64,000 nt of DNA from Sphingomonas sp. Leaf9 (GTDB lineage: Bacteria > Pseudomonadota > Alphaproteobacteria > Sphingomonadales > Sphingomonadaceae), in NCBI RefSeq assembly GCF_001421355.1, contig NZ_LMKC01000002.1, forward strand, positions 493,720-557,719, written 5' to 3'. How positions within the stretch are numbered: position 1 is the first letter of the stretch; each line of letters begins with the position of its first letter. Both the position numbers and the translations under genes were made by a program. Shown piece after piece: positions 9,713 through 18,503 of this stretch. The notes below the pieces were generated by a model, which saw nothing but the letters and a program-made list of their open reading frames with translations, searched no databases and had not been told where the DNA came from.

Positions 9713-11175
9713 CGTTGCCGACGGGGTGGATTGAGACGACCGTTGGCGACGTCTCCGCGACGAAGCTCGGCAAGATGCTCGACGCGAACAAGAATAAGGG
9801 TGAGCCCGTCGCCTATCTTCGCAACGTCAATGTGCGGTGGGGTGCCTTCGATCTCTCGGATTTACTCGAGATGCGAGTCACGGCTGAGGAGCGTGACGAA
9901 TTGGCGGTTCGCGATGGCGACCTGTTCGTGTGTGAGGGGGGCGAGCCGGGACGGTGTGCTGTTTGGCGTGGGGGCGAGCGGGATCTGGTTTTCCAAAAGG
10001 CGATTCATCGCGTCCGGCCGCTTGACGCAGTGAACGCCGAATACATCGCCGCGCTTTTCACCCATCTTGCTGCAAGAGATGGACTTTCCCACCTCTTCAC
10101 GGGGACTACGATCAAGCATCTGCCGCAGGTGGCCCTGCAACGAGTACCTTTTCCGCTGCCCCCCGCAGCCGAACAACGGCGTATCGTCGCGAAAGTCGAC
10201 GGTCTGGCTGTCCGTCTTGCAAGGGCACGGGATGATCTTGATCGCATCCCGATGCTAGCTCAAAGCCTGCGGCAAAATGCGTTGAGCCTTGCCCAGTTCG
10301 GTTCATTATCTGGGTCTTGGAGGGAAGCACAGCTTGCTACGTCAAGCGCTGCCGACGCTCTTGATGCGGTGAGGGATCTTAGGACAAAGAGACCTAAACC
10401 TGTCCGGCGGGTCGTTAGCATTTCCCTCAATTTTGCGTTGCCAAAGACATGGGCGCAAGTCTCTCCGGACGAAATAGCTGCCGACGCGCCCCATTCGATC
10501 GGCATTGGTCCGTTCGGGAGCGACTTGGTCAAGGCAGACTACCGCGAGTCGGGAACGCGTCTCGTCTTTGTGCGAGATGTAAGGGCGCAACAGTTCGGCG
10601 AGTTAGGCGCGAAATATGTTAACGGCGAAAAGGCTGAGAAATTAAAGGCGCATATGGTCGAGAGCGGCGACTTGCTTGTGACCAAAATGGGCGATCCGCC
10701 GGGCGATGTGGCGCTTTTCACCGGCGACGCGCGTGCGATCATTACGGCGGACTGCATCAAGCTCCGCGCGCACAGCCAACTCGCAGAACCGGATTATCTC
10801 CTATTCTGCCTTCGTTTTCCGTGTGTGCAGGAGCAGATTAGAGCCGCAACTAAAGGTGTGGCCCAACAGAAAATCAGCTTGGATTCCTTCCGCCGAATGG
10901 TGCTGCCAATCCCACCCTTGGCTGAACAACGGCAGATTGCGACGGTGCTTCGCGCCACCTTCGCCCGCGCCGACCGCCTCGAAGCCGAAGCCGCCCGCGC
11001 CCGCGCGCTGCTCGACCGGCTTGAAGCTGCGATCCTCGCCAAGGCGTTTCGCGGCGAGCTGGTGCCGCAGGACCCGAAGGACGAGCCGGCTAGCGTACTG
11101 CTCGACCGCATCCGCGCCGAACGTGCCGCCGCGCCCAAGGCGAAGCGCGGGCGTGCGCGCAAGGCTGTGGGCTGA
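9709..11175 (+). CDS. hsdS: Type I specificity subunit
   Basis: A 488-residue DNA-recognition subunit with two target-recognition domains. Each ends in the conserved spacer-helix signature: PLPPAAEQRRIVAKV near residue 150 and PIPPLAEQRQIATVL near 400. The duplicated architecture lets each half read one part of a bipartite site. Base composition inside the recognition domains is less GC-rich than in hsdM and hsdR, as usual for these fast-changing domains. The ATG overlaps the hsdM stop. The C-terminus is lysine- and arginine-rich. The recognised sequence cannot be predicted by eye. Confidence 0.95.
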   Translation: MTLPTGWIETTVGDVSATKLGKMLDANKNKGEPVAYLRNVNVRWGAFDLSDLLEMRVTAEERDELAVRDGDLFVCEGGEPGRCAVWRGGERDLVFQKAIHRVRPLDAVNAEYIAALFTHLAARDGLSHLFTGTTIKHLPQVALQRVPFPLPPAAEQRRIVAKVDGLAVRLARARDDLDRIPMLAQSLRQNALSLAQFGSLSGSWREAQLATSSAADALDAVRDLRTKRPKPVRRVVSISLNFALPKTWAQVSPDEIAADAPHSIGIGPFGSDLVKADYRESGTRLVFVRDVRAQQFGELGAKYVNGEKAEKLKAHMVESGDLLVTKMGDPPGDVALFTGDARAIITADCIKLRAHSQLAEPDYLLFCLRFPCVQEQIRAATKGVAQQKISLDSFRRMVLPIPPLAEQRQIATVLRATFARADRLEAEAARARALLDRLEAAILAKAFRGELVPQDPKDEPASVLLDRIRAERAAAPKAKRGRARKAVG

Positions 11176-11189
11176 GCGGGGAGGAGAAC

Positions 11190-12110
11190 ATGGCCATTCC
11201 CGATTATCAGACGCTGATGCTGCCGGTGCTGCGCCTCGCCGCCACCAGCGTCACGCGCGTGCCCGATGCGGCGGTGGCGATCGCCGATCAGCTCGGGCTG
11301 AGCGAGGCGGAGCGCGAGGAGATGCTGCCCAGCGGGCGGCAGCGCGTGCTGCACAACCGCATCCACTGGGCGAAATTCTACATGGCCAAGGCGGGATTGA
11401 TCGACAGTCCCGAACGCGGCCGCTTCGTCGCCAGCGCAGAAGGAAAGGCGCTGCTCTCGACCCAGCCGGCGACGATCACGGTCGAGACGCTGAAGACCTA
11501 TCCCGCCTTCGCGCAATTCTATGCCGGGGACCCGCAGGCCTCGCCCGCCGAGGCACAGGTTGCCGAAGCCGCCGCCACCGCGACCGCCACGCCCGAGGAG
11601 CAGATCGACGCCGCGCAGGGCGTCCTCCACGCGGCACTGAAGGCCGAACTGCTACAGCGTGTGCTGGCGCAGAGCCCGGCCTTTTTCGAACGCACGATCG
11701 TCGATCTGCTGGTGGCGATGGGCTATGGGGGCAGCCATGAGGGTGCCGCGCTCAGCCTCGGCCGCAGTGGCGACGGCGGCGTGGATGGTGTCATCGACGA
11801 GGATCGTTTGGGCCTCGACCGCATCTATATCCAGGCGAAGCGCTATGCCCCGCATGTCGGCGTCGGGCGGCCCGACGTGCAGGGCTTCGTCGGCAGCCTG
11901 GTCGGCTTCGGTGCGACCAAGGGCGTGTTCGTCACCACCTCCAGCTTCAGCGCCCCCGCGATCGAGTTCGTCCGCCATTTGCCGCAGCGCGTGGTCCTGA
12001 TCGACGGCGCGCGCCTCGCCGAACTAATGATCGAACACGGCGTCGGCGTTCGCGTGAGCCGCACCATCGTGGTGAAGCGGCTGGACGAAGACTTCTTCGC
12101 GGACGAGTGA
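11190..12110 (+). CDS. mrr: Mrr-type restriction endonuclease
   Basis: A 306-residue protein with the two-domain layout of Mrr: an N-terminal winged-helix domain (about residues 1-100, Mrr_N-like) and a C-terminal PD-(D/E)xK domain. The nuclease part shows GDGGVDGVID and IYIQAKRYA (about 194-216), the D and QxK ligands of the Mrr family. Such enzymes usually cut methylated DNA. It follows hsdS by 14 nt with a GGGGAGGA ribosome-binding site, so it is probably the fourth gene of the hsd operon. This implies that the local HsdM methylation is not in its target set. Length matches full-size Mrr. Confidence 0.9.
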   Translation: MAIPDYQTLMLPVLRLAATSVTRVPDAAVAIADQLGLSEAEREEMLPSGRQRVLHNRIHWAKFYMAKAGLIDSPERGRFVASAEGKALLSTQPATITVETLKTYPAFAQFYAGDPQASPAEAQVAEAAATATATPEEQIDAAQGVLHAALKAELLQRVLAQSPAFFERTIVDLLVAMGYGGSHEGAALSLGRSGDGGVDGVIDEDRLGLDRIYIQAKRYAPHVGVGRPDVQGFVGSLVGFGATKGVFVTTSSFSAPAIEFVRHLPQRVVLIDGARLAELMIEHGVGVRVSRTIVVKRLDEDFFADE

Positions 12111-12113
12111 TGG

Positions 12114-12155
12114 ATCAAATATGCGACACATCAGTAGATATGACGCATATTTGAT
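12114..12155. promoter_or_regulatory. Palindromic operator upstream of hipBA
   Basis: ATCAAATATGCG at 12114-12125 is perfectly inverted as CGCATATTTGAT at 12144-12155, with 18 bp between. It lies just before the hipB start and directly after mrr, in a locally AT-rich spot. This is the expected kind of site for HipB dimers repressing their own operon. The assignment to HipB is inferred from position. Confidence 0.65.
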
Positions 12156-12169
12156 GCTAAATATTGGGA

Positions 12170-12493
12170 ATGGTAGCCCAGTCGCGATATGCCGAAAATG
12201 CGCTCAAGTTAATGGCCGATACGCTACGCGCGGCGCGAACAGAGCAGCGCCTATCGCAAGCGGACCTCGCCGGTCGGGCGGGAATATCAAGATCCCTGCT
12301 CGTGCGGGTCGAACGCGGGGAACCGGGTTGTGCGATCGGTACCGTGTTCGAACTGGCGGCGATTCTGAAGGTGCCGCTGTTCGGCCTCGACGAAAGGGAA
12401 GTGGCGCGCGAGGCTAACCGCGTGGCCGATCGGCTCGCACTGTTGCCCGCCGCTGTTCACAGCCGCCGGGTCGTCGTGGACGACGACTTCTGA
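12170..12493 (+). CDS. hipB: HipB-like antitoxin, XRE-family repressor
   Basis: A 107-residue antitoxin. Residues about 15-70 form an XRE helix-turn-helix (LRAARTEQRLSQADLAGRAG, then ISRSLLVRVERG). The C-terminal tail (about 75-107) probably contacts the toxin. The ATG at 12170 was chosen; a TTG two codons earlier is possible. It binds DNA as a dimer, most likely the 12-bp inverted repeat just upstream, and neutralises HipA. The stop codon overlaps the hipA start by one base (TGATG), the usual coupling in this family. Confidence 0.85.
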   Translation: MVAQSRYAENALKLMADTLRAARTEQRLSQADLAGRAGISRSLLVRVERGEPGCAIGTVFELAAILKVPLFGLDEREVAREANRVADRLALLPAAVHSRRVVVDDDF

Positions 12494-13740
12494 TGGCGGG
12501 CCAGGCGTTCGTCTGGGTCTGGCTGCCTGGGCACATCGAGCCGGTCGTGGCGGGCCGTATCTTTCGCGACGGGCAGCGGCTGTCGTTCAACTATGGCCGC
12601 AGCTATCTTGCGCGCGAGGACGCGGTCCCGCTGTACCTGCCGGAACTGCCCCTCGTCCCGGGCGCAATCGCGCCGTTGCCCGGTCTTTCGATACCTAGCA
12701 GCCTGCGCGATGCCGCGCCCGATGCCTGGGGACGCCGGGTCATCCTCAACCGTTTATTGGGGCGGCAGGCGCGGGATGGCGATGTCGATCGCATCGACGA
12801 GCTGAGCTATCTGCTCGAGTCCGGGTCCGACCGGATCGGCGCGCTCGATTTTCAGGCCTCGGCGACGGACTATGCTCCGCGCGCTGCGATCGGCGCGACG
12901 CTGGAGGAGCTGGTCCAGTCGGCCGAGCGGGTCGAAGCCGGCATCCCGCTGACGCCTGAACTCGACCGCGCACTGCATCATGGCAGTTCGCTGGGCGGCG
13001 CACGACCCAAGGCGTTGCTGACGGACGGAACGACGAAATATGTCGCCAAATTCCCCGCTGCTGGCGACGTCCATAATGTCGTGAAGGCGGAATATATTGC
13101 GATGCGGCTCGCTGCTGAGGCAGGACTGAACGTCGCGCCAGTACGGCTGGTGCAGGCGCAGGGCAAGGACGTGCTGCTGGTCGAGCGCTTCGATCGCGTG
13201 GCCGTCGGCGAGGAATTGTCGCGCCGAGCGATGGTGTCGGCGCTGACGCTGCTCGAACTCGACGAGATGATGGCGCGCTACGCCAGTTATGAGGTGCTGG
13301 CCGAGATCATCCGCCACCGCTTCGCCAGACCGCGCGAGACGTTGCGGGAGCTGTTCGGCCGCCTGATCTTCAACGTGTTGTGCGGCAACACCGACGACCA
13401 CGCGCGCAACCATGCGGCGTTCTGGGGCGGCGGTTCGCTGTCGTTGACGCCAGCCTATGACATCTGTCCGCAAGCCCGCGCGGGCGGCGAGGCGGGCCAG
13501 GCGATGCTGATCCATGGCGCGCGCCGCGACAGTCAGTTGGGGCTCTGCCTCGACGCGGCTGGCGCTTTCTTGCTGACCCGCGAGGCGGCCGACGCCATCA
13601 TCGACCACCAGATCGCCATTATCGGTGAGCGCTATGACGCCGTCTGCGATGAGGCTGGCCTTTCCGTTGTCGGACGCGACCTAATGCGCGGGCGGCAGTT
13701 CCTCAATCCCTATGTCTTGCAGGACTATCGCAAAGCGTAG
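12493..13740 (+). CDS. hipA: HipA-like serine/threonine kinase toxin
   Basis: A 415-residue type II toxin of the HipA kinase family. The N-terminal couple_hipA subdomain spans about residues 5-105. The HipA kinase core carries the glycine-rich SSLGGARPKALL (about 165-176), the catalytic NTDDHARNH (about 298-306) and the metal-binding YDICP (about 322-326), the DFG equivalent. Known HipA toxins phosphorylate glutamyl-tRNA synthetase and cause growth arrest or persistence; other substrates occur in relatives. It appears intact and sits next to a restriction island, as many toxin-antitoxin pairs do. Confidence 0.9.
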   Translation: MAGQAFVWVWLPGHIEPVVAGRIFRDGQRLSFNYGRSYLAREDAVPLYLPELPLVPGAIAPLPGLSIPSSLRDAAPDAWGRRVILNRLLGRQARDGDVDRIDELSYLLESGSDRIGALDFQASATDYAPRAAIGATLEELVQSAERVEAGIPLTPELDRALHHGSSLGGARPKALLTDGTTKYVAKFPAAGDVHNVVKAEYIAMRLAAEAGLNVAPVRLVQAQGKDVLLVERFDRVAVGEELSRRAMVSALTLLELDEMMARYASYEVLAEIIRHRFARPRETLRELFGRLIFNVLCGNTDDHARNHAAFWGGGSLSLTPAYDICPQARAGGEAGQAMLIHGARRDSQLGLCLDAAGAFLLTREAADAIIDHQIAIIGERYDAVCDEAGLSVVGRDLMRGRQFLNPYVLQDYRKA

Positions 13741-13861
13741 GGGCGACCACGCCCCGCTCGAGGCGGCGGAGCCGCGACCCCCGCGTTAGCGCTGGCAACG
13801 CGTGAGCGGTGCCATCTCGGCGCGCAGTGCCGATCCAAGGGGCGCCGAAGGCGACGCCGCA

Positions 13862-13897
13862 TACAACCTTACGCGCTGCAGGGCGCGTAAGATTGTA
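13862..13897. repeat. Long hairpin downstream of hipA
   Basis: TACAACCTTACGCGC (13862-13876) pairs with GCGCGTAAGATTGTA (13883-13897) with a single mismatch and a 6-nt loop. It lies 120 bp after hipA and could stop transcription from either side, or be a dispersed palindromic repeat. Confidence 0.55.
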
Positions 13898-13915
13898 GGT
13901 ATTGCGCCTAAAAAA

Positions 13916-14150
13916 CCGATAACCCTAATTTCGGCGTTTTTTTAGAGAAAGCAGCCTTTTCCTAGCAAAGTTCACAGGTCGCGGTCAAAATTTACCCGAA
14001 AACCCGAATAACTCTCTATAAAGTAACTATATTCCAGCAACAGAACACTAAATAACAAAAATATCAAAATTTTTAGGCTTAAATTAATGAGACTATGCGT
14101 CCTTTCGAGCTGATTTACCGCTACGGGAGAGGCAAAATTAGGGTTATCGG
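13916..14150. repeat. 16-bp perfect inverted repeat flanking AT-rich DNA
   Basis: CCGATAACCCTAATTT at 13916-13931 is perfectly inverted as AAATTAGGGTTATCGG at 14135-14150, enclosing 203 bp of AT-rich DNA. A looser outer pair (TAAAAAACCGA near 13909 and TCGGTTTTTTTA near 14230) nests around it. The structure resembles a 235-bp MITE-like element; no transposase is present. Confidence 0.5.
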
Positions 14151-14446
14151 GGAAAATGCCTGAAATAATATTGTGCAAAAGCGCAATCTTAGGACATAAT
14201 GCTGCGTTCGCCATATCTATTCGGGTTTTCGGTTTTTTTAGTACGGAGGACTTGCTACCCGGCATCGGCGATGCTGACCTCCGGCACAAATGGCGTTCGG
14301 GTAATTTGTGCTTCGGTGGGCTACGGAATCAGATGCGGCGCCGGTGGTTTCCGGCTTTACGGCTATCATTTTTATCATGCCCAGGTTCGTCATGCCCCGG
14401 CCGCAGGTCCGGTTGCGGCAGACAAATCAACCCTAGTTCTAGCTCG

Positions 14447-14468
14447 CATATCTACTATGCTGGATATG
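14447..14468. promoter_or_regulatory. Candidate ArsR operator
   Basis: CATATC at 14447-14452 is inverted as GATATG at 14463-14468, overlapping the arsR start codon. ArsR-family operators are short AT-rich dyads at this position. Arsenite binding to ArsR would release it and open the operon. Inferred from position. Confidence 0.45.
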
Positions 14469-14800
14469 TGGAAACCGATTCGGCTATCGCTGCGCTTGGC
14501 GCGCTAGCACAGGGAACGCGTCTCGATGTGTTTCGCCTGCTGGTCCGCCACGAACCCGCCGGGATGGCGGCTGGCGAGGTCGCCCGTCAGCTCGACGTGC
14601 CGCAAAACACCATGTCGGCACATCTCGGCATTCTCGCCCGCGCGGGTCTGGTCCGCTCCGAACGCCATAGCCGGTCAATCATCTATCGCGCCGATCTGGA
14701 CGGCCTGCGCGCGCTGACGCTGTTCCTCGTCAAAGACTGCTGCGCGGGTAACGCGGAACTGTGTGCGCCGCTGATCGCCGAACTCGCCCCCTGCCGCTGA
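14468..14800 (+). CDS. arsR: ArsR-family arsenic-responsive repressor
   Basis: A 110-residue winged-helix repressor. The helix-turn-helix lies at about residues 38-62 ([20 protein letters not shown]) and the wing at about 66-82. A cysteine cluster near the C-terminus ([11 protein letters not shown], about 89-99) is the likely arsenite site; its position differs from the helix-3 site of E. coli ArsR but is known in other lineages. The GTG at 14468 gives the normal family length; the frame is open upstream but reads into unrelated sequence. It is first of the operon arsR-arsC-arsB-arsH. Confidence 0.9.
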   Translation: METDSAIAALGALAQGTRLDVFRLLVRHEPAGMAAGEVARQLDVPQNTMSAHLGILARAGLVRSERHSRSIIYRADLDGLRALTLFLVKDCCAGNAELCAPLIAELAPCR

Positions 14801-14810
14801 AAGGACCTCC

Positions 14811-15240
14811 CGTGGCCGTCGATATCGTCATCTACCACAATCCCGAGTGCGGCACGTCTCGCAACACCCTTGCCATGATCCGCAATGCCAGCATCGAGCC
14901 GCATGTGGTCGAGTATCTGAAGACGCCGCCCGCGCGCGCACTGCTGGTCGAGCTGATCGACCGCGCCGGCATCACGTCGCGCGATCTGTTGCGGGAGAAA
15001 GGCACGCCCTATGCGGAACTGGGCCTGGACGACACGGCGCTGTCAGACGACGCGCTGGTCGATGCGATGATGGCGCATCCGATCCTCATCAACCGGCCGC
15101 TGGTCGTCTCGCCGCTCGGCGTGAAGCTGTGCCGCCCGTCCGAAGCCGTCCTCGATCTGCTGCCGAGCGGCCAGCGCGCCGCGTTCGCCAAGGAAGACGG
15201 CGAACAGGTGGTCGATGCATCGGGCCAGCGCGTCGCCTGA
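14811..15240 (+). CDS. arsC: Arsenate reductase, glutaredoxin-dependent type
   Basis: A 142-residue ArsC of the thioredoxin-fold family. It has the active-site loop [12 protein letters not shown] (about residues 9-20, catalytic Cys13), the EYLKTPP segment that precedes the cis-proline region, and [16 protein letters not shown] (about 93-108) with the conserved arginines. It reduces arsenate to arsenite with glutaredoxin and glutathione, feeding the ArsB exporter. The GTG start at 14811 follows AAAGGA. The gene ends in TGATG, overlapping arsB by one base. Confidence 0.92.
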
Positions 15241-16526
15241 TGCTCCTTGCCGTCCTGATCTTCGTCGCGACGATCACACTCGTCATTTGGCAACCCAAGG
15301 GCCTCGGCATCGGGTGGAGCGCGATGGGCGGGGCCGTCGTGGCGCTCCTTGCAGGCGTCGTCACCGTGTCCGACGTGCCGGTGGTTTGGGGCATCGTCTG
15401 GAATGCGACAGCCGCGTTCGTCGCGATCATCGTCATCAGCCTGTTGCTGGATGAGGCCGGGTTCTTCGAATGGGCGGCATTGCATGTCGCGCGCTGGGGC
15501 GGGGGGCATGGTCGCCGGCTGTTCGTCCTGATCGTGCTGCTCGGCGCGGCGGTGTCCGCGCTTTTCGCCAATGACGGCGCGGCACTGATCCTGACGCCGA
15601 TCGTCATCGCCATGCTGCGGGCGCTGGGGTTCAAGGACAAGGCGACGCTGGCGTTCGTCATGGCGGCGGGGTTCATCGCCGACACCGCCAGCCTGCCGCT
15701 CGTCGTCTCGAACCTCGTCAACATCGTGTCGGCCGACTTCTTCAAGCTCGGCTTTGCTGAATATGCCGCCGTAATGGTGCCGGTCGATCTGGTGTCGATC
15801 GCCGCGACAATGAGCGCACTGCTGCTGTTCTTCCGGCGCGACATTCCATCCGACTATGACGTGGCCGCGTTGCGCACACCGACGGACGCGATCCGCGACG
15901 GCGCAACCTTCCGCGCCGGATGGATTGTCTTGGCGCTGCTGCTCGCGGGCTTCTTCCTACTCGAACCGCTCGGTGTGCCAGTTAGCGCCGTCGCTGCTGC
16001 CAGTGCGATCCTGCTGCTGGTGATTGCGGGGCGGGGCCATGTGATCGAGACACGTAAGGTGGTGCGCGGCGCGCCGTGGCAGGTCGTGATCTTTTCGCTG
16101 GGCATGTACCTAGTCGTCTATGGCCTGCGAAACGCTGGCCTGACGGATCATCTGGCGACGCTGCTCGACCAGACCGCGCAAGGCGGCGTGTGGGGCGCGG
16201 CGCTGGGAACGGGCGTGATCGCAGCCGTTCTGTCGTCGGTGATGAACAATATGCCGACCGTGCTGGTGGGCGCGCTGTCGATCGACGCTACGCACGCAAC
16301 CGGCGCTGTCAGGGAAGCGATGATCTATGCCAACGTGATCGGCTGCGATCTCGGCCCCAAACTGACGCCGATCGGCTCGCTCGCGACGCTGCTGTGGCTG
16401 CACGTGCTGGGGCAGAAGGGCGTCAGGATCGGATGGGGCTATTATTTCCGGGTCGGGGTCACGCTGACCGTGCCTGTCCTGCTCATCACGCTGGCGGCGC
16501 TCGCGCTGCGAATTGGAATTGCCTGA
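15240..16526 (+). CDS. arsB: Arsenite efflux permease
   Basis: A 428-residue integral membrane protein of the ArsB family (ion-transporter superfamily) with about twelve hydrophobic segments. Family landmarks include [15 protein letters not shown] (about residues 112-126), the first half of the inverted transport core, and [15 protein letters not shown] (about 325-339), the second half. It extrudes arsenite or antimonite across the inner membrane. No ArsA ATPase is encoded nearby, so it would run on the proton motive force. It overlaps arsC and arsH by one base on each side. Confidence 0.93.
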   Translation: MLLAVLIFVATITLVIWQPKGLGIGWSAMGGAVVALLAGVVTVSDVPVVWGIVWNATAAFVAIIVISLLLDEAGFFEWAALHVARWGGGHGRRLFVLIVLLGAAVSALFANDGAALILTPIVIAMLRALGFKDKATLAFVMAAGFIADTASLPLVVSNLVNIVSADFFKLGFAEYAAVMVPVDLVSIAATMSALLLFFRRDIPSDYDVAALRTPTDAIRDGATFRAGWIVLALLLAGFFLLEPLGVPVSAVAAASAILLLVIAGRGHVIETRKVVRGAPWQVVIFSLGMYLVVYGLRNAGLTDHLATLLDQTAQGGVWGAALGTGVIAAVLSSVMNNMPTVLVGALSIDATHATGAVREAMIYANVIGCDLGPKLTPIGSLATLLWLHVLGQKGVRIGWGYYFRVGVTLTVPVLLITLAALALRIGIA

Positions 16527-17266
16527 TGCCGCTGCGCGACCTTACCGACCCTGACCATCTGCCGGCACTCGATCGGCGTTACGTGCTCGATCGGCCCGCC
16601 CTTGGGCTGGGTGCTGGCGATCCGCCGCCCCGTATCCTGCTTCTCTATGGATCGCTTCGTGAGCGATCCTATTCGCGCCTGTGCATTGAGGAAGCGGCGC
16701 GGCTGCTCCGCTTCTTCGGCTGTGAGACGCGCATTTTCGATCCCGCTACGCTGCCGCTCCCTGACCAGCACGCCGGCGACGATCATCCGGCCGTCCACGA
16801 ACTGCGCGAGCTGTCGATGTGGTCGGAGGGGCAGGTGTGGTGCAGCCCCGAGCGCCACGGCCAGATTACCGGCATCATGAAGCTGCAAATCGACCATTTG
16901 CCGCTCAACATGGGCGGGATGCGTCCGACGCAGGGCCGCACGCTGGCGGTCATGCAGGTGTCGGCCGGATCGCAGTCGTTCAACAGCGTCAATACGCTGC
17001 GCGTTCTCGGCCGCTGGATGCGAATGGTGACGATCCCCAACCAGTCGTCGGTCGCCAAGGCGTTCGCCGAGTTCGATGATGCAGGGCGCATGAAGCCGTC
17101 GAGCTATTACGACCGGATCGTCGACGTGATGGAGGAACTGGTGCGTTTCACCGTCCTGCTGCGCCCGCATACCGCCCAGCTGGTTGATCGTTATTCGGAG
17201 CGAAAGGAAGCCGGCGCGGTGATCGACACCGCCACTGACCTGTCGAGTATCGCCACGAAACCTTGA
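16526..17266 (+). CDS. arsH: ArsH, NADPH-dependent FMN oxidoreductase
   Basis: A 246-residue flavodoxin-like enzyme. The phosphate-binding loop [10 protein letters not shown] (about residues 43-52) and [17 protein letters not shown] (about 116-132) are diagnostic for ArsH. In studied bacteria it oxidises trivalent organoarsenicals or reduces quinones and protects against oxidative stress. The ATG overlaps the arsB stop (TGATG). It is the last gene of the ars operon. Confidence 0.92.
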   Translation: MPLRDLTDPDHLPALDRRYVLDRPALGLGAGDPPPRILLLYGSLRERSYSRLCIEEAARLLRFFGCETRIFDPATLPLPDQHAGDDHPAVHELRELSMWSEGQVWCSPERHGQITGIMKLQIDHLPLNMGGMRPTQGRTLAVMQVSAGSQSFNSVNTLRVLGRWMRMVTIPNQSSVAKAFAEFDDAGRMKPSSYYDRIVDVMEELVRFTVLLRPHTAQLVDRYSERKEAGAVIDTATDLSSIATKP

Positions 17267-17397
17267 TGCGGGCGGCTGCTACCGGAACGGAACGAACCTT
17301 CCCTGCGCTGGACGGAGCGGCGGCTGCGTCGAAGGCGGCTTGAGCAGGTTTTCGCTTTATCGTCAGTTCGTTACAAGGCCGAAAAAGGGAAGCCCTG

Positions 17398-18492
17398 TTG
17401 ACGATCCGATTGTTGTTTCGCTGCGCCAGTGCAGTTTCTGTCCTGGCGGTCCTGCCCGCCTGCGTTCCTGCCGGTCGACCTGCCGCCCCGCCGCCTCCTG
17501 TCCCGGTCGCCAATCGTACTCCCGCATCTGTCATTCCCGAAGCACCGTTGGTCGTCGCCCGGCCGCAGCCATCGGCGGACCTGCTGAACGCCGTGCAAGC
17601 ACTGGGCGCAGGTTTCGAGGGCCAGGTGGGCATCAGCGTGCGCGATATCGACGAAAACTGGGTCGTCGACTGGCAGGGCGACACCCCGCGTCCACAGCAG
17701 AGCGTTAGCAAGCTATGGGTCGCCATCGGAGTCATGGATGCGGTCGATCAGGGGCGATTGTCGCTTGCCGATCCGGTGATCGTCACTCGCGCCGACCTGA
17801 CCCTGTTCCACCAGCCGATCCGGACGCTGGTCGGAAAGACGGGCTACAAGACGACGGTCGGCAATCTGCTGCGCGGCGCCATGTCGCGCAGCGACAACAC
17901 CGCCAACGACGTGCTCCTGTGGCGGATCGGCGGTCCTGCGGCCGTCAACCGGATGTTGAAGGACAAGGGTGTTGCCGGCGTCTGCTTCGGTCCCGGTGAG
18001 CGGCAGTTGCAGGCGCGTACCGCCGGACTGGCATGGCGTCCCGAATGGGCCGGTGGCTGGGGGTTCCTGCAAGCGCGCGCCGCGATGTCCTATGCAGCGC
18101 GCGACAAGGCGCTGCGCCGCTATCTCGACGCGCCGCTGGACGGCGCATCGGCCAATGGCGTGACGCTCGGACTATCGTTGCTGGCGCAGGGCCGGCTGCT
18201 GAGCGATCGGTCGACCGCATCGCTGCTGACGCTGATGCGAGCCAGCAAGACCGGTCCGCTACGCCTGAAGTCCGGCCTGCGTCCCGGCTGGACGCTCGCC
18301 CACAAGACGGGGACCGGGCAGGATCTCGGCAAATTGTCGACTGGCTATAACGACGTCGGTCTGCTCGTGGCGCCGGACGGGCATCGCTATGCGCTTGCCG
18401 TGATGATCGCGAGCACGCGCCAGCCCATTCCGGCGCGGATGCGGCTGATGGGCGATGTCACGCGGGCGGTGATCGCCGCGGCCAACCGGTAA
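17398..18492 (+). CDS. Class A beta-lactamase-like serine hydrolase, lipoprotein
   Basis: A 364-residue secreted protein. The N-terminus ends in a lipobox (LPAC, Cys near residue 22) followed by a proline-rich linker to about 60. The hydrolase shows the class A motifs: S102-V-S-K105 (SxxK), SDN (about 166-168) and HKTGTG (about 302-307). It therefore has the active-site serine, the SDN loop and the KTG triad. The general-base glutamate of the omega loop is less clear; GPGERQL (about 199-205) is the best candidate. It would hydrolyse beta-lactams in the periplasm while membrane-anchored. The TTG start at 17398 follows AAAGGGAAG. It is not part of the ars operon (131-bp gap). Confidence 0.8.
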   Translation: MTIRLLFRCASAVSVLAVLPACVPAGRPAAPPPPVPVANRTPASVIPEAPLVVARPQPSADLLNAVQALGAGFEGQVGISVRDIDENWVVDWQGDTPRPQQSVSKLWVAIGVMDAVDQGRLSLADPVIVTRADLTLFHQPIRTLVGKTGYKTTVGNLLRGAMSRSDNTANDVLLWRIGGPAAVNRMLKDKGVAGVCFGPGERQLQARTAGLAWRPEWAGGWGFLQARAAMSYAARDKALRRYLDAPLDGASANGVTLGLSLLAQGRLLSDRSTASLLTLMRASKTGPLRLKSGLRPGWTLAHKTGTGQDLGKLSTGYNDVGLLVAPDGHRYALAVMIASTRQPIPARMRLMGDVTRAVIAAANR

Positions 18493-18503
18493 CCCGCGAC
18501 GCC

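Larger units (their letters stand above)
13741..14446. other. Gene-poor AT-rich insert between hipA and ars
   Basis: About 700 bp whose middle (13900-14260) is far more AT-rich than the rest of the window and has many homopolymer runs. A leftward open frame of about 100 codons inside it includes one hydrophobic segment (LKILIFLLFSVLLLEYSYF) but has no ribosome-binding site or known family, so it was not called. It holds the hairpin at 13862 and the inverted repeat at 13916/14135 listed separately. It is probably a remnant of transferred DNA. Confidence 0.5.

Noticed and set aside
10706..11740. 344-codon plus-strand open frame across hsdS and mrr
   Set aside because: Out-of-frame overlap of two genes with clear motifs.
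13972..14289. Leftward open frame with one hydrophobic segment in the AT-rich insert
   Set aside because: No ribosome-binding site, no family, and it spans an inverted-repeat arm; probably chance in AT-rich DNA.
14156..14467. Upstream extension of arsR
   Set aside because: The frame is open, but the sequence is not ArsR-like and runs through the candidate operator; the GTG at 14468 gives the family length.
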